From assembly GCA_016791285.1 (NCBI GenBank), contig JAEUMX010000300.1:1-39604 (forward strand): a stretch of 39,604 nucleotides of DNA, written 5' to 3'. Under the pieces are notes generated by a model. It was not told where the DNA came from and ran no database searches. It saw only the letters and a program-made list of their open reading frames with translations. Within the stretch, counting starts at the first letter, position 1. Each line of letters begins with the position of its first letter. Of this stretch, positions 25,003 through 34,419 are shown one piece after another. The DNA is from Burkholderiales bacterium. GTDB lineage: Bacteria; Pseudomonadota; Gammaproteobacteria; Burkholderiales; JAEUMW01. The position numbers were made by a program, and so were the translations under genes.

Positions 25003-28000
25003 CAGGCGTCTCCTCCCTCGGCGGCAGTAGCAGACGTGCGACGACCACCACCACGACGCCCGCCGCTGTTGCCGGCGGCCGCAGGCGCCTCGAGCAGGCT
25101 CTTCAGGGCGGACTTCACGGCGGGCGAGGTTCGCTCACGCACGAGCTCGTCCACGCTGCGCGTGGGCGTCTTGCGGGCGGTCCACTTGCCGTCGGTGCCC
25201 TCGACCCAGAACACGTCCTCGAGCCCGTGGGCGATGGCGAGGCTCCGGTCCTTCGCGCACTTTGGAACCACGCGCTCGGGCCAGAGGTGCATCGCGAGGT
25301 GGGCCCAGTCGTACTTGCCCTCGCAGAGCGTGTCCCAGGTGGACTTCAGCTCCTTCTGCCAGGACTTGTTCTGCGGGACGAGCCGCCAGAGTGGGGCGAA
25401 GTTGATGATGACCCCGTCGTCGAGGTTCGGCCACCAGAGCGGCGCGACGCGCTTCACCTCGTCGAGGAAGGCGCGCAGCTCTTCGACCAGCACCTGCTGC
25501 GCGGCGAGCTGCTTGCGCTGGGCGGCGGTCGCGCCGTCACGTAACTCGCTGGTGAGCAACTCGAGGCGGCGCTCCTCGTGCGCGAGCTTGGGCGCGGCGT
25601 AGTCGTTCTGGACGCGGAAGAGCGTGTCCTTGCTGAACGCGTGGATGTAGAGCCAGACCGAGTAGCTCGCCGAGGGCGTCGCGAGCTGCCAGTAGATTGG
25701 CGCTGTACGGCCGCCATCCGAGTAGGTCCGCAGATGATCACTGAACGCACCCTTCGATGCGCGGAGGTACTGGCGCAGGTCGAAAAACCCAAGCGACCGC
25801 GCAAGATCAGTCCTAAATTGAGTGCCAAAGAGCTTGTCGAGCAGGGCTTCCAGTCGCGTCGCAAGATCCGCCGCGTGGCCGGGGTCGTCGACCAAGACGG
25901 GCTGACTTCTGTGCTCCGAACGCGCTCTCGAGAACAACGGACTCTGGCCCGCAGGCTTTTCCTTTCCAGGGTCCTTTTCACTACTGCTTGGATCAATGGC
26001 GGACGAATCGTGCAATCCAAAGCAGCAGCCTACTGCGATCGAGAAGATCGACTTTGCTAGGCCAAGCGCTGGATCATCGGCGCCAAACAGCACACCAAGC
26101 AGGTCCTCCTTCGGCATCTTGCCGCGACGATATCCTTCAATATCGCGCCTCGATTCATCGTCGTCCGAATCGATCCCCTCAAGAACTAGAGCATCGATCT
26201 GAGCGAGAATTTCCTCCAAGCGAGCTTCGTCAGCACGTGCGCGCGCCACGACAAAAGCAGCCAACTCCGTAGCGTCGCGGACCCCAGTGCCCGCCACAAC
26301 GGATGCCGAGAACCAATCGCAGCTCTCGCGGTGCGCAAACCAGCGCGCCTTGATTTCGCACGCCTGCCGAGAAAGAATAGCTATCTTGCCTGCCACCGCA
26401 GATCCAGGCTCTGGGCAAGGCAGACAGTTCACATATCCCGAGTATTTATGTTGGCCGCAAAACGAATTGAGAAGCCTCGATGCCACCGAGCTGTTGAGGA
26501 ATCCGGCCAAGTAGTATCGACAATTATCGTCATCAATCGGGACTATTTGCCCCTCAACAGTGAAGACAAATCCTGCCGACACCACATGGGCATCCAGCAC
26601 TTCACCCCTGACACCGAAGGCAACGCCAGAGCGCAAGTGGACTTGCCTGTTTCGCAGAACGAACGTGTAATCTGTTACATCTCTCGGCTCCAGGTCGCGA
26701 TAGAAGCCAAACCTGACCGCCTCGCAATGTGGGAGCAGGAACCTGGAGTAGTCTCCGCCATTGTACAGCCGACTCCACACCTTCTTGCCGACGTCCGTGT
26801 CGCCGCCCGCCTGCTGAACCATCTCCCAACTACAAAAGAAATGTCGAGAAGACTGAAGTTGGTGGCCTGTGAAGGCGCGAAGCCCTCTCGACTCCAAAGA
26901 CGGCACACGCGAGAAGCTAGAGAGGAGCGCCTCGGGCAAGTCGTAGACGATGGCGTGTGAGGGAAATTGCCCAAACGATTGCCGAGCGTGTCGCCAGAAA
27001 ATGGGTGACGCATTACTACCCAACGACTCCCGCAGCGCCGTCCCTCGATTGTCGCCCAGTTCGCGAACGTCGACGAACCAGGCGCTTTCGTGGCCAGAGG
27101 TCGTGGCGGCCAGCACCAGCGCGGCGACTTCCACATTCGCGTCCAGCACATCCCATCCCAAATCTGCCATGCCAACGAGTTCAGGCTGCGAAAGGAGATG
27201 TGCTCGCCGGAAAGCTTCGTAGGTCGTCTTGTTGGCTATTGTCCGGTCGATAACCGTACCGACAAGACCGCCCACGCAGCATAGCTCCGAGCTCCGAGCG
27301 ATAAAGCTGCAAAGCAGATTCCGATTCCAAGCAGGATACAGCCCTGACAACGCCTGCTCCGCAATCTTGGAGCTCTCGCCAAAAGGCGGATTCATGAGGA
27401 CGACGTCAAACTTAGTCTCTGCCAACTCCAACAGATCGATCCCGTGCGTAGCGTCGTCGAAGAACAGGCGTCTTCGTGCATTCGCGCCCGCCGCCTCCAC
27501 TCTGACGAACAGCTCAAGCGCTGCGCGTATCCGCTCCTCGGGCGGCGCGAAGAGATCACCCTGCTTCTTGGCCGGAGGCTTCACGACCTGCTCGACGCGG
27601 AGGAGCAGCCCAAGTTCGCCTGCGAGGTTCAGCGCCTCTACCAGGGAGGTGAACACCCGCCCGAGCTCGACGTCGCCCAGCTTCGCCACAAACTCCTTGG
27701 CGATCTGCTCATCCGCAACGAGCGGCTCGGCGAGCACGATGTTCGAGCGGCGGATCTGGCCGCGCTCATCGCGGACGATGCCGAAGTCGCGGTATGCCTT
27801 CTGCGCGCGCATCCATAGAGCGAGTTGGGCGATCTGTGCGCAGCGCGGGTCGATCTCGACACCGTGGAGGTTGTGCGCAAGCACGAGACCGGGCACGGCC
27901 TTCCGCAGCGCGTCAGGAGTTGGGTAGTCCTCGGCGAGCGTCTTGCCAGTCGCTTCGCTGCGTGGGCTCTTGGGGTCGGCGTGAGCCTCCTCGTAGATCG

Positions 28001-28913
28001 CGAGCAGCAGGTCGAAGGCGTAGAGGAGGAAGTGGCCGCTGCCACAGGCCGGGTCGAGCACGCGCAGGTCGCGCGGGTCCTTCTTCGCACGCGGCGCGAA
28101 CTCTTCGCCGGGCTTGCGTACCATGTACTCGCAGCGCTCAGCGAGCACGGTCTTGATGCCGCGCATCTCGTACCAGATGCGGCCGAGCGTGTTGTCAGTG
28201 AGGAACTGGACGACGTAGCGGGGCGTGAAGAACTGGTTGCGAACAGCGAGCTCTCGGCTGTTGCGCGGCCCTTGACTCTCCTCGCGCATTTTCTTGCGCT
28301 CGTCTTGGCCGTTGAAGAACTGGTAGACCCAGCCGATGGTCTCGTCCTCGCCCCACACGAGGGCGAGCTCGTTGGCGTTCAGGATTTCGATGAGCTGCTC
28401 AAAGGTCGCGCGCTTCGGCCACAGAACGGTCGACGGATCGCGGCGGTCGAAGAGGACCTTTACCTCGGTCGACAGCTCGTCGAAGAGCGACTCGATGTAG
28501 AACCGGTAGCCCGCGCTGTCGGGGAGGAGCGGTAGCCCGGGTGCCATGCCGCAGAACTCGCGGTAGCCGGCAGACTGCTCGCCCTTCGTGATGCACTCCT
28601 GCACCAATTCGCGGGCCTCGAGCATCTTGAGGGCCACGAAGCGGTTGAGCGTGGTGAACGCGGCGTCGCGCAGGTAGTCGCGAGCGGCGACGGCAGCGCT
28701 CATGCCCGCGGCGCGCTTGTGCTCGATGGCGGCGACGATGCGCTCGCGCTGGAACGCCTGCTTGGCCGAGAGGTGGCCCCCGGCCTTCGCGGCCACCGTG
28801 CCGTCGCGGTGCACGTCGAAGTCGCCATCGAGCTGCGCGGCAAAGTCCTCCTCGAGGAGCTTCCGCGCGCGCTGGGTGGCGCGTTCGATGGCGTTGCGTG
28901 TCTCTCTATCCAC
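25002..28913 (-). CDS. pglX: PglX, BREX adenine-specific DNA methyltransferase
   Basis: 1303 residues from GTG at 28913, with GGAGG nine bases upstream; overlaps the preceding gene by eight bases. Motif I DPACGSGHF (287-295) binds S-adenosylmethionine and motif IV NPPF (508-511) is the N6-adenine methylase active site. FFTPRYVVQFLTDNTLGRIW is typical of PglX. It methylates host DNA at a non-palindromic BREX site and also takes part in phage exclusion. Roughly residues 480-1060 (about 25740-27480) are much lower in GC than both ends; this segment covers the target-recognition region and suggests replacement by recombination. No frameshift seen. Confidence 0.93.
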   Translation of the reverse strand: MDRETRNAIERATQRARKLLEEDFAAQLDGDFDVHRDGTVAAKAGGHLSAKQAFQRERIVAAIEHKRAAGMSAAVAARDYLRDAAFTTLNRFVALKMLEARELVQECITKGEQSAGYREFCGMAPGLPLLPDSAGYRFYIESLFDELSTEVKVLFDRRDPSTVLWPKRATFEQLIEILNANELALVWGEDETIGWVYQFFNGQDERKKMREESQGPRNSRELAVRNQFFTPRYVVQFLTDNTLGRIWYEMRGIKTVLAERCEYMVRKPGEEFAPRAKKDPRDLRVLDPACGSGHFLLYAFDLLLAIYEEAHADPKSPRSEATGKTLAEDYPTPDALRKAVPGLVLAHNLHGVEIDPRCAQIAQLALWMRAQKAYRDFGIVRDERGQIRRSNIVLAEPLVADEQIAKEFVAKLGDVELGRVFTSLVEALNLAGELGLLLRVEQVVKPPAKKQGDLFAPPEERIRAALELFVRVEAAGANARRRLFFDDATHGIDLLELAETKFDVVLMNPPFGESSKIAEQALSGLYPAWNRNLLCSFIARSSELCCVGGLVGTVIDRTIANKTTYEAFRRAHLLSQPELVGMADLGWDVLDANVEVAALVLAATTSGHESAWFVDVRELGDNRGTALRESLGSNASPIFWRHARQSFGQFPSHAIVYDLPEALLSSFSRVPSLESRGLRAFTGHQLQSSRHFFCSWEMVQQAGGDTDVGKKVWSRLYNGGDYSRFLLPHCEAVRFGFYRDLEPRDVTDYTFVLRNRQVHLRSGVAFGVRGEVLDAHVVSAGFVFTVEGQIVPIDDDNCRYYLAGFLNSSVASRLLNSFCGQHKYSGYVNCLPCPEPGSAVAGKIAILSRQACEIKARWFAHRESCDWFSASVVAGTGVRDATELAAFVVARARADEARLEEILAQIDALVLEGIDSDDDESRRDIEGYRRGKMPKEDLLGVLFGADDPALGLAKSIFSIAVGCCFGLHDSSAIDPSSSEKDPGKEKPAGQSPLFSRARSEHRSQPVLVDDPGHAADLATRLEALLDKLFGTQFRTDLARSLGFFDLRQYLRASKGAFSDHLRTYSDGGRTAPIYWQLATPSASYSVWLYIHAFSKDTLFRVQNDYAAPKLAHEERRLELLTSELRDGATAAQRKQLAAQQVLVEELRAFLDEVKRVAPLWWPNLDDGVIINFAPLWRLVPQNKSWQKELKSTWDTLCEGKYDWAHLAMHLWPERVVPKCAKDRSLAIAHGLEDVFWVEGTDGKWTARKTPTRSVDELVRERTSPAVKSALKSLLEAPAAAGNSGGRRGGGRRTSATAAEGGDA

Positions 28914-29502
28914 GCGAGCGGTCCTCCTGCCCTGCGCGCCAAGCGAGGTATTGCATCAGCTCGTCGGGGAAGAACAAACGGTCGGCGGCCTTCCGAACGC
29001 GGTGGGTTTGCAGCCGGCTCTGGATGAACTTGAGCGCGTCGTTCAGAGGTACGCCGACCGCGTTTCCGTCGTCGCGCAAGTTCTCTGCGATCAGCAGTTT
29101 CGCGAAGACCCACCCGTCATGCAAGCTCGTCGCACCCAGTTCCAGTTCCGTGACAACGCGGGCGAGCGCCTCTTCTGGTAGCGCACCGATGAAACGAAGA
29201 CCGCGGCGAAGGCGATTGTCATTGAACGCCTCGCCTGCGCTGGCTGGCTCGCCGGTCTTTACCTGGACAACGAGGGCAACATGTTTCTCATCAGGTCCCG
29301 CACCTACCAACGTTCTGATCGCGTCGTGAAGCGCGAGCGGGGCACCGTCGATCTGCTCGTTGGAGTGCCGTAGCCGGACGGCGAGGAGATCGGCATCCGA
29401 GGTGCGGGCATCTGGCTCCCGATGCAGCACGAAATCCTCCACGAGAAGGAACCCGTTCAAGCGCAGGTACCAATAGGCCAGCCTCTCGCCGAAGTTCACC
29501 AT
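28906..29502 (-). CDS. Nuclease-like protein embedded in the BREX operon
   Basis: 198 residues from the ATG at 29502, two bases after the brxC stop; an upstream start would overlap brxC. The N-terminus NFGERLAYWYLRLNGFLLVE resembles the first helix of PD-(D/E)XK-fold nucleases, with Glu7. SDADLLAVR supplies Asp36 and Asp38, and LVVQVKTGEP supplies a Q-V-K triad end (80-82) in place of the usual E-x-K. The C-terminal half is helical. This gene is not one of the six core BREX genes. Position and overlap with pglX show that it belongs to the operon. Active nuclease, DNA-end-binding or inactive scaffold roles are all possible. Confidence 0.6.
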   Translation of the reverse strand: MVNFGERLAYWYLRLNGFLLVEDFVLHREPDARTSDADLLAVRLRHSNEQIDGAPLALHDAIRTLVGAGPDEKHVALVVQVKTGEPASAGEAFNDNRLRRGLRFIGALPEEALARVVTELELGATSLHDGWVFAKLLIAENLRDDGNAVGVPLNDALKFIQSRLQTHRVRKAADRLFFPDELMQYLAWRAGQEDRSRG

Positions 29503-29504
29503 GG

Positions 29505-32500
29505 TCAGCTCACGATGACCTTCTTTCCGGCGCCAATCAGACGCGCGCATTCCTCGCGAACGCCGTCGAGCGCGGCCTCGAGCTGCTCCTCGGTCTCGAT
29601 GCCACCCGCGAAGTAGCTGCCGACGCTAACGGTGACGACGCGCTCGCCGTCGATGATGCGCCGGACCTCAGTAATGGCCGCGCGGAGGCGCCCCTCGCAG
29701 GCGTCGCAGTCGGCGCGAAGCTGCGGGATGGGCACCCGCTCGGCGTCGCGCTTCTGGAAGCGCTCGAAGGGCTCGGCGAGGCAGCGCTGCTGATCCGCGT
29801 CGATCTCCGACCAGCCAGGCGTCTTGATGAGCTTGTCGAACGCCTTGGTGTACGCGGCGACGCGGGCATCGAGCGCCTCGTCCTCGCGGCGCGCGTACTC
29901 GGTTTCGATGGCCTTGGTATGCTGCTCGATGGACGGCAGCTCCTTGAAGAAGGTCTCGCGCGCAAGGAGATCTTCGAGCGACGCGGCGCGCGTGCGCAGC
30001 TCCTCGGTGATGTCCGACTCCTGGCTCAGGAAGCTCCAGAGCACGCCCTGCGCCTTGCGCGAGCGTTCGAGGTCGTGAAGGCGCGGCTCGCTGAGCACCT
30101 GCTCGAGCTCGACGGCGCGCTTGATGGCGTCCTTGATGGCGCGGTGGCTTGTGTTGAGCGTCGCGATGGCGTTGTCCTCCGAGCCCCGGAGAATGGCCTT
30201 CATCTGGCCGATGGCGCTGTCGAGCACCGTGCTGCCCGGCAGGCGGTGCGCAGTGAGCGTCGCGAGTGCGGAGGCAACGGTGTCCTCGTTTCTCGCGACC
30301 TCCTTGCGGAGCTCGGCGACGATGGCACCGGCGTTCAGCTCCTTCACCTCGCTGCCGAAGGTGTCGCGGAAGGCCTCGGAGGCCTTGACTAGCTCCTCGA
30401 ACTCGATGCCCTTCTTCGGACGAAAGGCCGCCTGCCGGAACAGGTTGTTGTTCGAGAACGTGTCGCGCGCTTCGACACCGGTGACACTGTCGATCGTCTG
30501 GCCCTTGCTGGTCGCCTCGATCTTCCCAGCGCGCAAGAGCGACAGGACGAGCAGACGTACGACCTCGAAGTCCCAGCCGAACGGCTCCTTGGCGAACTCG
30601 TCGGTGAGGTAGCGGCCGCTCGCGGTGTCGCCGTAGTTAGCACGCTCCTCGATGCGGTCGAGGACTTCCTTCAGCGTGCCACTCTCGGTGCGAAAGACGG
30701 TCTTGCCCTTCTCGTCGCGCAGGAGGCCGATGCTTCCAAACACGCTGGGCAGGCCCTGGAGGTTCTCAGCCGTGAACAGCGCGTCAGTGCCCTTCTTCAC
30801 ATCCGTCGCCTTGGCGGCGGCCTCCTTGAACCGGTCGAAGACCTCGGGCAGCACTTGGCCGAGCACCTCGGCGGCGGTCTTGCCGACGTCGACGGCGCGG
30901 TCGGTGGGGCTGCGGTCGTTGCCCCGGAAGTAGATGCGGCCCGAGAGGCACGCAGCGCGGAGCAGGCGGCGAAGCTCGTCGCTGTGCCGACGCAGACGAA
31001 CGCGCTCCTCGGCGATGAGGGCGGGCGTGTCCTCGCCCTTGGTCTCGCGCTCCTTGCGCGCGAGCATCTCCTTGCTGCGGAAAAGCTCTACGGTCTCTCG
31101 GTCGATGGAATCGGTCAGCGCGATTGCCCAGAAGACGTGCTTGCGCTCCTGCTGGCTGCGCGTGCGCAGCTCGGCCGCGACCCCGTCGAAGTCCTTCCCG
31201 TCCTCGGCGAGGTGGACCTGGAACACCATGTCACCGCTCGTGATCTCGCGGCCGTGGATGGCGAGGCCCGCCTTGAAGGTCTTGGTGTCGAACAGCGTGT
31301 GTGACGGCTGCGGATGCCAGAACCCCGAAAGCACCTCCTGGTAGAGTCGGTGCGAGTCACCGGGCTTCGGGCCGATGCCGTTGCGAAGACGCTCCCAGTC
31401 GTCCTCGGCGGGCGTGGGGATGCGGTAGCCGTCGTCGCTGTGGCGAACCTGATGCGCCGCTTCGAGCGCGCGTAGGGCCTCCTTCACCGAAGCGAGCTGC
31501 GAGTCACCGCCGACGCTGCCGTGCAGGGCCGCCGCGATGTTCTCGGCGCTGCGGTGCACGCTCTTCACGTACTGAAGGAGGCAGATGACCTTCGCCACAG
31601 GCTGCGCGAACGGGTGGTCGACCACCTTCGAGATAGCAGCGATCTTCGCGCGAACCTCGGAGCCGATGTTCCCCTCAACGAGGTCGTAGACCTGATCGAG
31701 GCGCACAAGGTCGCCGAGCGCACCGTCGGCGAGGTTCACGGCCGGGTTGATGAGGAGCTGCTGCGCGAGCTTGATGATGGTGCGGTTCGCACCGCCGACG
31801 TGCTTGCTGGCGCCACCCTGCGTGCGCAGGCCCGAAACAACCTGGATGATGAGGTCGATCTGGTAGGGCAAGAGCGGGTAGAGGTCGATGAACGCCTCGC
31901 GCGTCAGCTCGGGGAGCTTGATGTCGGCGGTGAGCCGCGTGTGCTCAGTGAGGCGACCGCGGTGCTCGTCGAACCGCTTTCCGAGCGTGCTCTGCGCGGC
32001 GGCGTTCTTCGAGAGCACGCGTCGGCTGGTGACCTCGGAGATGTCGGACGGCTCGAGGTGGACCTGCAAAGGGAAGCGGTCCATCAAGCGCGCCAGCTCG
32101 ATCTTCTTGTCGTCGAGGCCGGAGACGAGCTCACCGAGCTTCTCCTGGGACGTGACGACGACCCAGTGCTTGCCGCGCCCCTTCACGCCGAGCTGCTGCA
32201 CGACGGCCTGCAGATCGAGCATCTTCTGGACATCGCGCGCGACGAACTGGCCGACCTCGTCGACGACAAACATCAGCGAGAGGCCGGGCTTGCGGCGCTT
32301 CATCAGCTCGCCCGCGCGCTCGGCGAACTTGCCCGGGGTGATGTCGGCCTTGTTCTTGACCGCCTTCACCCAGGAGTCAGCCATCGGGTACGTGTCGGGG
32401 TCGAGGCTGTGGACCACGCGACTCGCCTCGGACAGCGCGAAGGCGACCTTGCCCTTCTCGACGGCCCACTCTTTCTCGAAAATCCGCTTGTACTCTTCCT

Positions 32501-33047
32501 CGAAGCGGGCGAGCTGCCCCTTCTCCTCGAGGCCGATCTCCAGCTCCGAGAGGTCGAGGTCTTTCGCGTAGCCGAGGCTCTGGAGGAAGAGCCCGTACAT
32601 GATCTCGGTGAGCGTCTGGTTGCCGCTGCGGATTCCGCGGTCAGTCGAGACGTCGAAGATGACGGCATGCGTCGGGATCTTCTCGTTAATCGTCTTCAGC
32701 AGGACGTGCAGCTTGGTATCGGTGGCTCGTTGGGCAAAGCGTCTGCCCGCAGGTTCACCCGAGACCAGCCGATTGGCAATGCTGATCCCTAGCATTTTCG
32801 CGAAGCTCGATTTCCCGGACCCGAAGAAACCAGATATCCAAACGGCGATGCCCTCATGCGGTTTATTCGGCGTCTCCGCATACCTGTCGAAGATATCGGC
32901 ATACTGGCGACAGATGGCGTCGGTCAGCACATATTCATCGATCTCATCCCGAATGACTTCCTCATCGGTTTGGTCGACCTTAATGACCTCCTCGATTCGC
33001 CGGTCAATCTGCTTATCAAATAAACCTCTTATCGGCATTTCGTCCAT
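29505..33047 (-). CDS. brxC: BrxC, large BREX P-loop ATPase
   Basis: About 1180 residues. I prefer the ATG at 33047 (GAGGG upstream) over the TTG at 33065 that overlaps brxB; a third choice is ATG 33038. N-terminus MPIRGLFDKQIDR and VIKVDQTD is characteristic of BrxC. Walker A GFFGSGKSS (73-81) and Walker B MFVVDEVGQF (258-267). Long helical C-terminal half. BrxC (PglY-like, DUF499/DUF6079 class) is essential for BREX modification and defence, probably as an ATP-driven scaffold. The first 100 codons (about 32750-33060) are less GC-rich than the rest, hinting at a recombination joint within the gene. Confidence 0.93.
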   Translation of the reverse strand: MDEMPIRGLFDKQIDRRIEEVIKVDQTDEEVIRDEIDEYVLTDAICRQYADIFDRYAETPNKPHEGIAVWISGFFGSGKSSFAKMLGISIANRLVSGEPAGRRFAQRATDTKLHVLLKTINEKIPTHAVIFDVSTDRGIRSGNQTLTEIMYGLFLQSLGYAKDLDLSELEIGLEEKGQLARFEEEYKRIFEKEWAVEKGKVAFALSEASRVVHSLDPDTYPMADSWVKAVKNKADITPGKFAERAGELMKRRKPGLSLMFVVDEVGQFVARDVQKMLDLQAVVQQLGVKGRGKHWVVVTSQEKLGELVSGLDDKKIELARLMDRFPLQVHLEPSDISEVTSRRVLSKNAAAQSTLGKRFDEHRGRLTEHTRLTADIKLPELTREAFIDLYPLLPYQIDLIIQVVSGLRTQGGASKHVGGANRTIIKLAQQLLINPAVNLADGALGDLVRLDQVYDLVEGNIGSEVRAKIAAISKVVDHPFAQPVAKVICLLQYVKSVHRSAENIAAALHGSVGGDSQLASVKEALRALEAAHQVRHSDDGYRIPTPAEDDWERLRNGIGPKPGDSHRLYQEVLSGFWHPQPSHTLFDTKTFKAGLAIHGREITSGDMVFQVHLAEDGKDFDGVAAELRTRSQQERKHVFWAIALTDSIDRETVELFRSKEMLARKERETKGEDTPALIAEERVRLRRHSDELRRLLRAACLSGRIYFRGNDRSPTDRAVDVGKTAAEVLGQVLPEVFDRFKEAAAKATDVKKGTDALFTAENLQGLPSVFGSIGLLRDEKGKTVFRTESGTLKEVLDRIEERANYGDTASGRYLTDEFAKEPFGWDFEVVRLLVLSLLRAGKIEATSKGQTIDSVTGVEARDTFSNNNLFRQAAFRPKKGIEFEELVKASEAFRDTFGSEVKELNAGAIVAELRKEVARNEDTVASALATLTAHRLPGSTVLDSAIGQMKAILRGSEDNAIATLNTSHRAIKDAIKRAVELEQVLSEPRLHDLERSRKAQGVLWSFLSQESDITEELRTRAASLEDLLARETFFKELPSIEQHTKAIETEYARREDEALDARVAAYTKAFDKLIKTPGWSEIDADQQRCLAEPFERFQKRDAERVPIPQLRADCDACEGRLRAAITEVRRIIDGERVVTVSVGSYFAGGIETEEQLEAALDGVREECARLIGAGKKVIVS

Positions 33048-33061
33048 GTGGTGCTTGTCCC

Positions 33062-33637
33062 TCAAAAGATCTTGGGGCGATAGTTGTGCTCCGCATCCAG
33101 CACCCCCATGAAGCGTAGGCCAGCCGCACCGTCGAGGTCGCCTGGGTAGAAGAGAACGGTCGGGACGTGCACGCGCCCCTTGAGCTGCTCTAGGAGGGAG
33201 AAGGTGCGGTAGACGGGGAAGAGCGCACCCGTGCGCAAGATGAAGACGATGTCGCGAAGTGGGTCGGGGTCGTCCGGCATCCGCGCCGCAACGAGATCGA
33301 CGAGCGGCGAATACTCCGAGAGGACCGAATGAACGGTCTCGACGATAGTCTCGACGCCTTGTTCGCGTTCCGCGCTAAACCACTCTTCCAGCGGACGCTG
33401 GGCGCGCATGGCCTCGTCGAGGCACTCGGCCAGCGAAATGCGCCTGATCCGCTTGCCGTTCTGCGAAAGGCGCGTCTCGAGAAGCGTCACCTGCTTGCGA
33501 AGCTCGAACTCTTCCTCGGGGTCGTAGCGGAATAGCGCGTACGGCATGTCGTGGTAGGCGCTGATCCGCTGCCGAGGATCCGGAAGTTCCAGGACCGGTT
33601 CGAGGCTCTGCCTGATCCGCGGTTCGAGGTCGCTCAT
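33062..33637 (-). CDS. brxB: BrxB (DUF1788)
   Basis: 191 residues. The conserved DUF1788 parts are present: MPYALFRYDPEEEFELRKQV, VFILRTGALFPVYRTFSLLE, VPTVLFYPG and GLRFMGVLD, ending YRPKIF. BrxB is a small core BREX protein needed for methylation and exclusion, thought to act in complex with other Brx proteins. The start overlaps the brxA stop (ATGA) and the stop lies 14 bases before the preferred brxC start. Confidence 0.92.
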   Translation of the reverse strand: MSDLEPRIRQSLEPVLELPDPRQRISAYHDMPYALFRYDPEEEFELRKQVTLLETRLSQNGKRIRRISLAECLDEAMRAQRPLEEWFSAEREQGVETIVETVHSVLSEYSPLVDLVAARMPDDPDPLRDIVFILRTGALFPVYRTFSLLEQLKGRVHVPTVLFYPGDLDGAAGLRFMGVLDAEHNYRPKIF

Positions 33638-34419
33638 GCGATCATCCTCTCAGCGTAGTCCCGTGTGCTCGTGCACGGCAGGGAAAGCTGCACAAGGCTG
33701 CCCGCGACCTGGTAATCAAGCTTTCGGAATTGGTGGAGTCGCAACAGCTCGTGCTCTACGTCGGCGGGGCGCATTAGGAACAGGCGCCACTCGGGGGAAG
33801 CGATCACCTTGCTCGGGCTCAGTTTCTCGTCGCGCATCGCATGGAGCAGGTAAAGGAAGCTGCGCTCGGGGAGATGGTACGAGGCGAACTCCTTTGCGAT
33901 CGACCCGCGGAGTAGCCCGAAGTCGACCGCGATCTTGAGGAGGCCTGCGGCGACACGCTTCGTCGTCTCCTCGGACCATGCGTGCTCCACAGTTGCCCCA
34001 CGTTTCCCAATGCCACCGAGGTAGGTCTCGACGTCTTCGGAACGAATGCGGAAGGTTCCCGCTTCGTACGCGCTGAAGAGCCACGTCTCGAGGAAATCGC
34101 GGACGAGGAATTCGTCGCGTGTCATGTGCCAGAGCAGCAGCGGCTTCCACTCGTCGAGCGAGACACCTTGCTTAGCGAGGACAACGAGGGGGCAATCGCG
34201 GCCGGCGGGATCGAAGCGGCGATTTAGAACCTTGGCGACATCACGGAGCCACGTTGCGCTGCCAGCGCCAATGAAGTTCTCGGCACGAACGCGATCGAGA
34301 TTCTCGCGCTTGGAACGATCGAAGTCCCAACCCGCAAAAACGGCGTAGGTCTCCTCGATCATCGCGCCCTTGATGACAGTAAACGACGAGACTACGTTGG
34401 CCCGCGCAGCGCTCGTCAA
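33634..34419 (-). CDS. brxA: BrxA (DUF1819)
   Basis: 261 residues from TTG at 34419. This start overlaps the brxE stop (TTGA), has AAGGGG six bases upstream, and keeps the conserved N-terminus SSFTVIKGAMIEETYAVF; ATG 34362 is the shorter choice. DUF1819 features include LLLWHMTRDEFLVRDFLETW, a helix-turn-helix-like FGLLRGSIAKEF, and SFLYLLHAMRDEKLSPSKVI. BrxA is a small DNA-binding protein in type 1 systems and is shared by several BREX types. At 261 residues it is longer than the usual ~200. Confidence 0.88.
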   Translation of the reverse strand: MTSAARANVVSSFTVIKGAMIEETYAVFAGWDFDRSKRENLDRVRAENFIGAGSATWLRDVAKVLNRRFDPAGRDCPLVVLAKQGVSLDEWKPLLLWHMTRDEFLVRDFLETWLFSAYEAGTFRIRSEDVETYLGGIGKRGATVEHAWSEETTKRVAAGLLKIAVDFGLLRGSIAKEFASYHLPERSFLYLLHAMRDEKLSPSKVIASPEWRLFLMRPADVEHELLRLHQFRKLDYQVAGSLVQLSLPCTSTRDYAERMIA

